Source: Isotricha intestinalis
Taxonomy: Eukaryota > Ciliophora > Litostomatea > Vestibuliferida > Isotrichidae
NCBI GenBank assembly: GCA_023807065.1
Contig: JAJJLU010000048.1
Coordinates: 1 to 25,372 of the forward strand
Direction: 5' to 3'
DNA: 25,372 nucleotides
The notes beneath the pieces were generated by a model, which was given only the letters and a program-made list of their open reading frames with translations, was not told where the DNA came from and made no database searches. Below, one piece after another: positions 17,262-25,372 of the stretch. Positions within the stretch are counted from its first letter, which is position 1, and every line of letters begins with the position of its first letter. The translations under genes were made by a program, and so were the position numbers.

Positions 17262-18668
17262 ATGAAGAAATTTTGTATTATATCATTTATTATTACTAGA
17301 ATTTTTTATTTCATATTTATACAATTAATCTTTAACACAAAATTTATTAGAAAAAGAGATTATTCTCAAGATATCCTTGCAAATTCCGATATAAAAAATA
17401 TATCATTTGCTGAAAAAATACTTTTAAACTGGTTGAAATATTTTTTATCTTATGATGGCCAACATTTTGAATATATATCTGAAAATGGTTATTTACTAGA
17501 TCATTTATTTTGTTTTTATCCTTTTTTCCCATATTGTGCTAGGATATTTGTTCCAATCTTTAGATTGTTCAATTTTAAAAATCCCCATTCTCCTTTTATT
17601 TTTTCAGGATTATTATTTTCGAATATTTTAGGTTTATTAAATACTATATTATTAGCTAATATAATTTATAAAATTACAAATTCAAAAGTAAAAGGAAAAA
17701 TTTCTGCTTTATTATTTTTAATCAACCCAGGAACTATATTTTATATGGCATATTATTCTGAAAATTTATATTTTTTTTTAAGTTTATTATTAGTTAAAGA
17801 ATTAATGAATGATAATTATAATTTATTTTATTATATTAAATTATGCCTTATTATTATGGGTCTTCTTATGACAAGATCAAATGGCATAATTTTACTTTCA
17901 TTTTTTGTAATTCCAATTTTTAAAAAACTATTTGAAGATATTAATAAAAATCAAATTAGTTTTACCTTTGAATTTCTTGGAAATTTCAAATTATTTTTAG
18001 ATTTAATTTTGAAAAATTTTTTATTCATTTTTTTACATGTTTTATTATGTTTTTATGGTTTTTTAATTTTTTATTGGATGGTTAATTTAAGACCAAAAAA
18101 TATAATATGTACAGCTTCAAAAAAATTAATAAATTACAATGATCCTAATTTTCCAGATTACTGGAATTTTTGTAATAATTTAAATAGTCCAATTAAAAAT
18201 ATTTATAATTATTTACAAAATAAATATTGGAGTGTAGGTTTCTTTAGTCAATATTATTTATCTAATTTAGATAAAATTTTATTTTCTTTACCAATGAATA
18301 TTATAGGCGGTTATCTAATTTACAGATCTTTTAGAATATTTAATTTTAAAGCTTTAATTAAATTAAATATAATAGAATTTTTTTTCCATGATAAAAATAT
18401 TAAAAAAGAAAATCTTTTTGTAGAAGCTTTTATTTTAGGAGGATTAATTAATTTTTGTGTTTTATTTTTTACAATAATTACTATTGCTTATATTAGTATT
18501 AATAATAGATTATATACTGGCCATATTTTATTATATTATTGGTTATCTGAAGATATTTTAAAATATTTGAAAGGAGAGAATAAAACAGGATTTTTGATCA
18601 TTTCAACTTTCTTTATTGTTTCACTTTTATATGTAGTTACTAATATTGGAAGTTATAATGGAGTTTAA
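17262..18668 (+). CDS. PIGV: PIG-V/GPI18, GPI mannosyltransferase 2
   Basis: 468 residues, intronless, very hydrophobic with about nine or ten membrane spans. PIG-V adds the second mannose to the GPI anchor precursor in the ER lumen, using dolichol-phosphate mannose. The GT-C-type luminal motif is YDGQHFEYISENGY (64-77) with D65 as the likely catalytic acid, followed by FYPFFPYCARIFVPIF (85-100) matching the family's FFPLYP box. INPGTIFYMAYYSENLYF (154-171) and TRSNGIILL (204-212) match the next two conserved blocks, and NKYWSVGFFSQYYL the late one. Human PIG-V is 493 residues, yeast Gpi18 433. An N-terminal span acts as signal anchor. The gene stands alone between two long gaps. Confidence 0.87.
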   Translation: MKKFCIISFIITRIFYFIFIQLIFNTKFIRKRDYSQDILANSDIKNISFAEKILLNWLKYFLSYDGQHFEYISENGYLLDHLFCFYPFFPYCARIFVPIFRLFNFKNPHSPFIFSGLLFSNILGLLNTILLANIIYKITNSKVKGKISALLFLINPGTIFYMAYYSENLYFFLSLLLVKELMNDNYNLFYYIKLCLIIMGLLMTRSNGIILLSFFVIPIFKKLFEDINKNQISFTFEFLGNFKLFLDLILKNFLFIFLHVLLCFYGFLIFYWMVNLRPKNIICTASKKLINYNDPNFPDYWNFCNNLNSPIKNIYNYLQNKYWSVGFFSQYYLSNLDKILFSLPMNIIGGYLIYRSFRIFNFKALIKLNIIEFFFHDKNIKKENLFVEAFILGGLINFCVLFFTIITIAYISINNRLYTGHILLYYWLSEDILKYLKGENKTGFLIISTFFIVSLLYVVTNIGSYNGV

Positions 18669-19219
18669 AAGTATTGATAGTTTATTTTTCCTTTTTCAAA
18701 AATATATTCCAAATTAAAAAATAAATAATAAATTAAAAAAAATTTAAATTAAAAATAATTGTTTTAAAAAATAAATTAAATATAATAAGTTAAAATAAAT
18801 ATTCTATGAAAATTTAAAATTTGGATTTTTCATCTAATGAAAGAAAGGTATAACAAAAATTATTTTGTAAAAGAAAAAGAGATTTATAATCATTTTAAAA
18901 GACTAAGTAAATTAGGTATTTTTATTTTTTGAAAATTCATTAAAATTAAATAATTTTATTTAAGTAATTTAATTATCAATAATTCATTAAATTTTTAATT
19001 GTCTAATTTCTGAAATTATCTTTAAATTCTTTAAAATTTTCTTCAATGAAGAGAATTTTTTGGAAAATTACTTAATAATAAAGATATTATTGAATCTATA
19101 TTCTTTTAGCTAAACTTCAAACAATTATATAAATTTAATTAATCACATGTATTATTTTTAATTGAACATTTTATTTATTTTGATAAACATTTTATATTAT
19201 ATTTAAAAACTATAAAATA
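18669..19219 (+). other. Intergenic gap with weak coding-like pieces
   Basis: No intact gene. ATG 18838 opens a 32-codon frame that reads MKERYNKNYFVKEKEIYNHF KRLSKLG before a stop. Further on, 19050-19217 reads REFFGKLLNNKDIIESIFF, TAG, LNFKQLYKFN, TAA, SHVLFLIEHFIYFDKHFILY up to the TAA that overlaps the next start codon. Two stops in 56 codons is not far from chance at this composition. Possibly remnants of one gene; the call is weak. Confidence 0.22.
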
Positions 19220-21184
19220 ATGAATGAAATAAACAATATATTAATTCAAATTTTTAATATCACTTCTATAATAATAATTATAATAACATTATTCCTAAAA
19301 TTAATATATTTGACTTATCTGATATTCTTTTCAATAACCAATTCTATTTTTATATCAATTCTTATTCAAATTTCTCTTTTTTTAATATCATTACATTATT
19401 TAATTAATGAAATACTCTTTTTTTATCAGTTTCCAATTGTTGGAAAAATAGGAATTTATTCAATGGCTTTTGAAGAATCAAAAGATTTAATTTCATATTT
19501 TAATGATTTTAATGATTCAATAAATTTACTTAGTGAAAATTGTTTAAACAAAGAAATTGATATTTCTTTAATTGAAGACACTTATGAGATTATTAATGAA
19601 TATATTAACATTTTTTTTCAAATGGAAAAACATTTTAAATTATCAAAGGTTCAAAAGAATTTTTATGAAATCATTAAAATTTGGAAAGAAAAATATAATA
19701 TATATGAATTTAGTTCTTTAAAATATTCTCTTGAAAATAAAAATTATATTAAAAACTTTGATTTAGAATTTAAAAAACAATTTGAAGAAATAATATTAAT
19801 AACAAATAAAATAATAAATATAATAAAAGAAGCATATGCACTCGATTATAATTTTTACTCTTTTAAAAGAGTTTATTCTTTTTTTTATTGTGATTTATTT
19901 TTTTCCTTTAATCAAAGAAAATCAATCTTTAAGGAAAAATATTTTTCAAATCCAAATCAAATGATAACAAAAGATAATCAAATAATCGAATATACAATTA
20001 TAGAATCAAAAATTGAAAAAAATGATTCTAATAATATTAAAAACAAACAAAATAAAAATTTAATTTTTTTTTGTAATCCAAATGGAATGTACTATGAGCA
20101 ATTTTCAGATGAAATTTTAAATTATTATTTCGGTCATAATAATTTAGAAATTTTATTTTGGAATTATAGAGGTTATGGTTTAAGTTCAGGTTATTCAAAT
20201 TTAAACAATATAAAAAATGACTGTCTTGACTTATTTGATTTAATTATTCAAAAATATAATTATAAAAAAATTTTAGTCCATGGTTATTCAATAGGAGGCT
20301 TTTGTGCAATTTATATTTCTCATAAAAGATATATTGATTGTTTAATTAGTGATAGAAATTTTTCCAGTGTTGATAATGTAGTAAAAGGGTTTAATATAAA
20401 ATTGAATAAATTTATTTATTATTTATATAAATTATGCTTTTTTAATCATAATGATAATCTTATTTATAGTTTTTTGAATTCAAAAAATGAAAAGTGTGAA
20501 AAAATTATTCTTTGTGATCCTAATGATAATATTGTTAATAATTTTGGAAGTATAAAAACTGGAATTTCTGAATTTTTAATTCAAAATTATATAACTGGAA
20601 ATAATAGTAAATTTATTCTTGATTTTATTTTAAAGGAAGATAAAGAAATGTTTATTAACTCTTTAATTTTTCTTAGTGATAAAAAAAATTTTCAAAAGGA
20701 AAAATATTTAAATCAAGAAAATTATAATAATATTCATTTTCAAGATAAATTAAATATTTTCTTCAACAATTTTTCTTTTTCTTCAGAAAAATTTGATTGT
20801 TTATTTAAAATTAAAAATAATGAAATGCAAAAACAATTTATTAATACTTTTTTTAATAATTTTTTTATTTGGGGAACAAAAAGTGAAAATGATTTTAATT
20901 TTGATGTTAAAAATAATTCTTCAGTTTTAGAGAGTTCGATTATAATTTTAAGTGAAATATTAAAAGATAATGAGAATAATCATTCTTCAGATTTAATTCA
21001 TATTGAAAATGTTGTTAAAGGATTAAATAAATTAAAAAAATCAATTAATACGATTAAAATCAATAAAACATTAAATAAAGGAAATTTAATAAAATTAACT
21101 TGTGGTCATAATGGAATTTTAAATGAAAATGAACAATTAGTTTTTGAATTTTTTTTGAAAAAAATCAATTTTTTAGACAATTAA
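19220..21184 (+). CDS. Membrane-anchored alpha/beta hydrolase (ABHD16-like)
   Basis: 654 residues, intronless. Two hydrophobic spans at about 12-38 and 42-70 anchor the N terminus, followed by a helical spacer. The hydrolase core begins near residue 275: NLIFFCNPNGMYYEQF, then LFWNYRGYGLSSGYSNLNNI, then the nucleophile elbow VHGYSIGGFCAIYIS with S357. DRNFSSVDNVVKGF follows as in protist and ABHD16-type enzymes. The acid is probably D436 in ILCDPNDNIV, and the base H630 in LTCGHNGIL. Nearly 195 residues separate acid and base, far more than usual, so a large insertion sits there. Substrate is unknown; ABHD16 proteins are lipid hydrolases (phosphatidylserine lipases in animals). The upstream gap is A/T-rich. 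Confidence 0.78.
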   Translation: MNEINNILIQIFNITSIIIIIITLFLKLIYLTYLIFFSITNSIFISILIQISLFLISLHYLINEILFFYQFPIVGKIGIYSMAFEESKDLISYFNDFNDSINLLSENCLNKEIDISLIEDTYEIINEYINIFFQMEKHFKLSKVQKNFYEIIKIWKEKYNIYEFSSLKYSLENKNYIKNFDLEFKKQFEEIILITNKIINIIKEAYALDYNFYSFKRVYSFFYCDLFFSFNQRKSIFKEKYFSNPNQMITKDNQIIEYTIIESKIEKNDSNNIKNKQNKNLIFFCNPNGMYYEQFSDEILNYYFGHNNLEILFWNYRGYGLSSGYSNLNNIKNDCLDLFDLIIQKYNYKKILVHGYSIGGFCAIYISHKRYIDCLISDRNFSSVDNVVKGFNIKLNKFIYYLYKLCFFNHNDNLIYSFLNSKNEKCEKIILCDPNDNIVNNFGSIKTGISEFLIQNYITGNNSKFILDFILKEDKEMFINSLIFLSDKKNFQKEKYLNQENYNNIHFQDKLNIFFNNFSFSSEKFDCLFKIKNNEMQKQFINTFFNNFFIWGTKSENDFNFDVKNNSSVLESSIIILSEILKDNENNHSSDLIHIENVVKGLNKLKKSINTIKINKTLNKGNLIKLTCGHNGILNENEQLVFEFFLKKINFLDN

Positions 21185-22010
21185 TCAATTAATATAATTT
21201 TCAAATGTATAATAATTTTATTTAATTTTATTTTTTATATTGAAATGTTTGAAATATTATCTAAGTTTCATTTATTATTTAAAATAAAATTAACTTTTAC
21301 AAAAAAAAGAATAACAAGAAAAATTATAATAATAGAATTTCTTTCAATCTTTTATATCCCTAAGGATTTTTTATCAATTTAAAAATTTATTTAAATTGGA
21401 TAAAAGAAATTTACAAGACAAAGCAAAGAGAAAAAATAAATTTCATTTTACAATTTCAATCTCATTCATATAAGTTAATAATTATAGTTAAATTGATGTA
21501 AAAGATATATAAAATTACTTATTAATTAAAATAACAATTATAATTCCATTTATCCCTCAAAAATAGATAAAAGAAAAAACAAATTGAAATTTAATACTCT
21601 ATATAACAATAATATAGAAATCTAACAATTATTATTCAGAAATTATCATAATCTAAACAAAAAGGTAAATTTTTGAAAGTAATACATATGAGAATGAAAA
21701 ATATTTATTTAATTATTATCTATATAGATAATAATTATTCTTAAATTACAGGATGAAGAAAATAAATGAATTATATTAGTTATTTTTTTAAGAAACTATT
21801 AATCTTTGCATTCAAAAATTCAAAATATCTGATGTACATAAAGGAAAATATAAATAAAACATAAAAAAAATTATGTCTCTCTTTTTAGTAACCCTCTTCT
21901 TTAACTTCTCTTTTAAAGTTTATCTATATTGAGGCTCCATTTATTATACAAAAAAAAAAATAAATTTTCAAATTTTTAAACAAAAAGAATAATAATATAT
22001 AAATAATCAA
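21185..22010. other. Convergent intergenic gap with perfect palindrome
   Basis: This 826-base gap separates the 3' ends of the hydrolase and the TPR gene. It contains a perfect 26-base palindrome (21711-21736). Short coding-like pieces occur on both strands with stops: minus strand from ATG 21940 reads MEPQYR, TAA, TLKEKLKKRVTKKRDIIFF; plus strand near 21640 reads NLTIIIQKLS, TAA, SKQKGKFLKVIHMRMKNIYL. No family is recognised and none is intact. Confidence 0.3.
21711..21736. repeat. Perfect 26-bp palindrome
   Basis: AATTATTATC, TATATA, then GATAATAATT: each half is the exact reverse complement of the other. It lies mid-gap between two convergent genes. It could form a hairpin in RNA from either side, but it is A/T-only except for one C and one G, so stability would be low. 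Confidence 0.7.
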
Positions 22011-25000
22011 TTAGATATCATCATCATCTTCCCCATTTTCAATTTCATTACTACTTTCATTCTCATTTTTTTGTCCTCCATTTTCTCCTTGTAATCTTTC
22101 TAAACTATTTTTAGCATTTTCATTATTATTATCAATTAATATAATTTTTTTATAAGTATCAATTGCTTCTTTAGTTTTATTAGTTTTTTCTTGTAAACTT
22201 GCTAAACAATCTAAATATTCAACATTATTCGGTTCTTCTTGAATTAAACTGTTAATTAAATTACTACATTTTTCATAATCAATAGTAGGCATACTTGAAT
22301 AAGTTTTAAACATTAAATAATCTACATCTTTTTTTGTAATTTTATGTTGACTTGGATTTTCATTTTCCATTTTAGAGAATTTTTCTAACGCAATAAGAGT
22401 TTTTTTATATTTTTTACTTAAATAATAAGCATTAGCTAAATGGAAATAATATTCATTTTTATTTTTCTTTAATTTGATAGCAGCTTTATAACATTTTAAA
22501 GAATCTTTTGTTCTTCCTGCAGCTATTAAAGCACAAGCTAAATAAAAATAATAATCATGTCTAGTATTTTTAACAGATTTTAAAGCAGCAATATAATTTG
22601 AAATCGCGTAATCAAATTGTTCAACCATATAATAACAATGTCCTAAATGAAAATGAACTTCTGGAATATCTTGGATTTTTGTTACTTTTTCATATCTTTC
22701 TATTGCAGCCTCAAATTTTCCTTGTGTGAAAAGGACATCTGCATATGATGATAAAGTTGCTACATTTTTTTTATCTAAATCATAAGACTCTTTTAAATAT
22801 TTTTCTGCTTTTTCATAATCTTTTTTTTCTTGATAAACATTACCAAGAGCAGTTAAACATAATATATTTTTTGGATTTAACTCATATGCTTTATTTAAGT
22901 ATTTTAAAGAATTATCCAGATTTTTGTTTTTTAAATATATTATTCCTAATTCAATATTTGCTATAATATTATCTGGTGTTTTTTTTAAGCATTGTAAATA
23001 ATATTCCACAGAATCATTATCATTTGAACTCATTAATTGATATAATCTTGCCATACCAAAATTAGCAGAGGCATTATTTGGTTCTCTATCTAAAATTGCA
23101 GAAAAGCATTTATATGCTTTTTTAAATTCTTTTGCTGCTTTATATATAAAACCTAAATGTAATAATGAATCTTTATGAGTTCTGTCAATGACTAAAACAC
23201 TTTTAAAGAATTCTACTGCTTTTGTAAAATTTTTATTTTCTTCATAATAATAAGCTAATTGAAATAATTTATTTTGGTCTGAAAAAAATTGAGGATAATT
23301 ATTGGCATTTTCTAATAATTCAATGGCATCTTTTAATCTCCTTTTTTTTTCATAACCAATCGCAAGAGAGCACATAATATCAACATTTCCTGTATAAAAA
23401 TCTTTAGCTTTCTCTAATATTTCAATACCTAATTTAATTTCATCATTATTATCACTTCTGACAAGAACATCACCATATTTTTGTAAAATATCTACATTTT
23501 CTTTTTCTTTTTCATAAGCTTGTTTTAACCAATCTTTTGCTTCAGGTAAATTTAATTTTAACATTACATTTCCAATATGAAAAATTGACCATACAAAATT
23601 ATTATTTATTTCATATGCCTTTTTATATTCTTTTAAAGCATTTTCATAATCTTCAATCATTTCATAACATCTTCCTTCTTTTATAAATAAAACTTCATTA
23701 GCATTTGTTTTTATTGCATTATCAAAATATTTTAAAGCTTTTGATGGCTCATTATGAATTTTTAAAGTAATATCTCCTAATTTTTCACAAACAATATCTT
23801 TTTTATAATTTGGATCAATTGAATAAATTTTAGTAAAAAACACTTCACTTTGAATATAATCTTCTTCTTTAAATTTAATTAAACCTAAACTAAATAAAGC
23901 ATCTAAATTATTTTTATCATCTTTTAATTTATCTATTAATTCTTTTGTGGCTTTTTCATCAAAACCTAAAGCTTTAATTGTATCTAAGTCTATTCTATTT
24001 AATCTTGGAGAACTTCCATCTGGATCATTTCTATCAGATGTTGGATTATTTTGAGAATATTTTTTCACTACTTGAACTTCATTAATTTCTTCTTTGATCT
24101 TCTTTTTTAATTTTGAATATGTTTCCTTTTTTATTCCTTGAACACCACTTAATTTATTTTGACTATATTTATGTAATTTTTTTTTAATCTTTTTTAATAA
24201 TTTTTCTAAATCTTCATATTTTCTATTTTCTTTTAATGCTTTCATTAACCAAGCTAAAGCTTTCATGTTTTTTTTATCTATAACTAAAATTTTTTTAGAA
24301 ATAGATTCTAATTTTTTCCAATCTTCAAGTTTACTTAAAGTTGTCAAATAAGGAATTAAAACAGTTAAACCGACTTTATTTTTTGTTAATTCTAAAACTT
24401 TTTCAAAATAATCTGTAGCTTTTTTATATTGTTGTCTTCTTAATTCTAAGCAAGCAAGATTTAAATAAGGTTTATAATCAAAAGGTTCAAGTTCTTTAGC
24501 TTTTTTTAAATATTTATCAGCATCTTCAAAATAACTTTCTTTAGCTTGGAAAACTCCATAATTTAAAAGTGCTAAATAATTATTTTTATCTAAATCAATA
24601 GCACTTTCATATTCATCTTTGATTTTTTCTTTAATAATTTTAATTTCTGGATTTCTGACTCTATTTAACCTAGGATCTTCTCCTGCAATCATAAGATCAT
24701 TATTAGTTTTACTTTCTAATAATTTTTCATTAGCAAATGCTAAATGTAAATGATAAATTGGTTCTTTTTTATTTAAATGTACAGCTTCTTCAAAATATGT
24801 ACAACTTTGAGTATAATCTTTTGCAACATAATATGCCATTCCTAAACAATCATCAACAAATGGATCTGCAGCATCATTACATTCAGATGCATTTTTAAAA
24901 TATTTTAATGCTAAGTCATTTTTATTTAATTTTCTTTGAATATTTCCTATCAATGTTAAGGCTTCTGCATCTGTTGAAATAGATGTCTTTGGATAGGAAG

Positions 25001-25148
25001 TTAATAAAAGCATTTCTGCGTCTTCATATTTTTCACTTAAATAGAGATATTCAGTTTCTGTGAGAATATCGTTTTTTTGAACTTTTATCAGTTTTCTTAA
25101 ATGATTGTTGAGACTATGAGGTTTTAATGTTAATGTTTCCTCTGACAT
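22011..25148 (-). CDS. Large tetratricopeptide-repeat (TPR) protein
   Basis: 1045 residues, intronless, starting MSEETLTLKPHSLNNHLRKL. Two TPR arrays are visible. The first (about 35-310) includes ALKYFKNASECNDAADPFVD and KPYLNLACLELRRQQYKKA. A Lys-rich link with KKLHKYSQNKLSGVQGIKKE and a short spacer follow (about 310-400). The second array (about 400-1000) is regular, with classic repeats such as ALTALGNVYQEKKDYEKAEK and YFHLANAYYLSKKYKKTLIA. The tail is acidic, ending ENGEDDDDI. No catalytic domain or membrane span is seen, so a scaffold role is inferred; candidates include protein-complex assembly or intraciliary transport, but no named family is recognised. The start codon is 185 bases inside the right telomere and transcription runs inward. 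The motif PRLNR occurs twice, at 159 and 381. Confidence 0.82.
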   Translation of the reverse strand: MSEETLTLKPHSLNNHLRKLIKVQKNDILTETEYLYLSEKYEDAEMLLLTSYPKTSISTDAEALTLIGNIQRKLNKNDLALKYFKNASECNDAADPFVDDCLGMAYYVAKDYTQSCTYFEEAVHLNKKEPIYHLHLAFANEKLLESKTNNDLMIAGEDPRLNRVRNPEIKIIKEKIKDEYESAIDLDKNNYLALLNYGVFQAKESYFEDADKYLKKAKELEPFDYKPYLNLACLELRRQQYKKATDYFEKVLELTKNKVGLTVLIPYLTTLSKLEDWKKLESISKKILVIDKKNMKALAWLMKALKENRKYEDLEKLLKKIKKKLHKYSQNKLSGVQGIKKETYSKLKKKIKEEINEVQVVKKYSQNNPTSDRNDPDGSSPRLNRIDLDTIKALGFDEKATKELIDKLKDDKNNLDALFSLGLIKFKEEDYIQSEVFFTKIYSIDPNYKKDIVCEKLGDITLKIHNEPSKALKYFDNAIKTNANEVLFIKEGRCYEMIEDYENALKEYKKAYEINNNFVWSIFHIGNVMLKLNLPEAKDWLKQAYEKEKENVDILQKYGDVLVRSDNNDEIKLGIEILEKAKDFYTGNVDIMCSLAIGYEKKRRLKDAIELLENANNYPQFFSDQNKLFQLAYYYEENKNFTKAVEFFKSVLVIDRTHKDSLLHLGFIYKAAKEFKKAYKCFSAILDREPNNASANFGMARLYQLMSSNDNDSVEYYLQCLKKTPDNIIANIELGIIYLKNKNLDNSLKYLNKAYELNPKNILCLTALGNVYQEKKDYEKAEKYLKESYDLDKKNVATLSSYADVLFTQGKFEAAIERYEKVTKIQDIPEVHFHLGHCYYMVEQFDYAISNYIAALKSVKNTRHDYYFYLACALIAAGRTKDSLKCYKAAIKLKKNKNEYYFHLANAYYLSKKYKKTLIALEKFSKMENENPSQHKITKKDVDYLMFKTYSSMPTIDYEKCSNLINSLIQEEPNNVEYLDCLASLQEKTNKTKEAIDTYKKIILIDNNNENAKNSLERLQGENGGQKNENESSNEIENGEDDDDI

Positions 25149-25333
25149 TTTTTATTTTTTAATCAAAAGTTTTTAAGTATTTTTTATTTTTTTTTAATGA
25201 TTATTATTGTTTATGAAATTTTGAAATTTCATAATTAAAATTATTAGATGTTAAAAATATATTAAATTCAAAATTTGGTTTTTTGTTATTTATTTTTTTA
25301 TAGAATATATAATTTTAATTTTATTTTTTCAAT

Positions 25334-25372
25334 GGGGATTGGGGATTGGGGATTGGGGATTGGGGATTGGGG
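25334..25372. repeat. Right telomere, (GGGGATT)n
   Basis: Five GGGGATT heptamers plus a final GGGG, the exact complement of the left end and in the orientation expected for a 3' G-rich strand. It is preceded directly by A/T-rich sequence, with no subtelomeric repeat. Confidence 0.97.

Noticed and set aside
21872..21945. Pyrimidine-rich, slightly GC-richer patch that might be a small RNA
   Set aside because: No recognisable snRNA, snoRNA or tRNA boxes and no clear hairpin; listed only as part of the gap.
1..25372. Reassigned stop codons (TAA/TAG as Gln, TGA as Trp), as in many ciliates
   Set aside because: VPS36, ATG4, PIG-V, VTA1 and the TPR gene have no in-frame stops and end cleanly at family-appropriate positions, so the standard code holds. 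Apparent Gln-like stops occur only in gap relics.

Overview
The window is a complete small linear chromosome. It opens with C-rich (CCCCAAT)n repeats and closes with the matching (GGGGATT)n repeats, and the first and last start codons lie only about 125-185 bases inside the caps. A gene-dense, telomere-capped molecule of 25 kb, very rich in A+T, with introns as short as 28 nt, points to a ciliate macronuclear chromosome. Every gene reads with the standard code: eleven protein genes end in TAA and one in TGA, and none has an internal stop codon. That argues against Tetrahymena- or Paramecium-type codes. The heptamer repeat plus the standard code would fit a litostome ciliate (rumen or relative), but that placement is inference.

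Layout from left to right: telomere; a DUF4485/CEP112-like coiled-coil gene (+, one intron); a second coiled-coil gene (-, three introns); the signal recognition particle RNA gene (-); VTA1/LIP5 (+); a CAP/SCP-domain protein (+); VPS36 (-); a decayed coding relic; ATG4 cysteine protease (+); a small EF-hand-like protein (+, one intron); a Lys-rich unknown (-); a coding relic; a coiled-coil protein (+); an acidic unknown with a possible CaaX tail (+); a 1.9 kb gap with relics on both strands; PIG-V/GPI18 mannosyltransferase (+); an alpha/beta hydrolase with an N-terminal membrane anchor (+); a 1045-residue TPR protein (-); telomere.

The recognisable genes are housekeeping genes of the endomembrane system: SRP RNA (ER targeting), PIG-V (GPI anchor synthesis in the ER), VPS36 (ESCRT-II) and VTA1 (activator of VPS4, which disassembles ESCRT-III), and ATG4 (autophagy). 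Around them lie coiled-coil proteins of centrosomal or ciliary flavour. Each has its own orientation and promoter gap, so there is no operon logic.

The least ordinary content is in the gaps. Several contain stretches that read like protein but carry in-frame stops and frameshifts, in two cases with a GT...AG interval that still restores frame. These look like decaying gene remnants. At this base composition they need a computed test, because A+T-rich random DNA also translates into Lys/Asn/Ile-rich text. I found no clear mobile element, CRISPR array, tRNA or novel multigene system.
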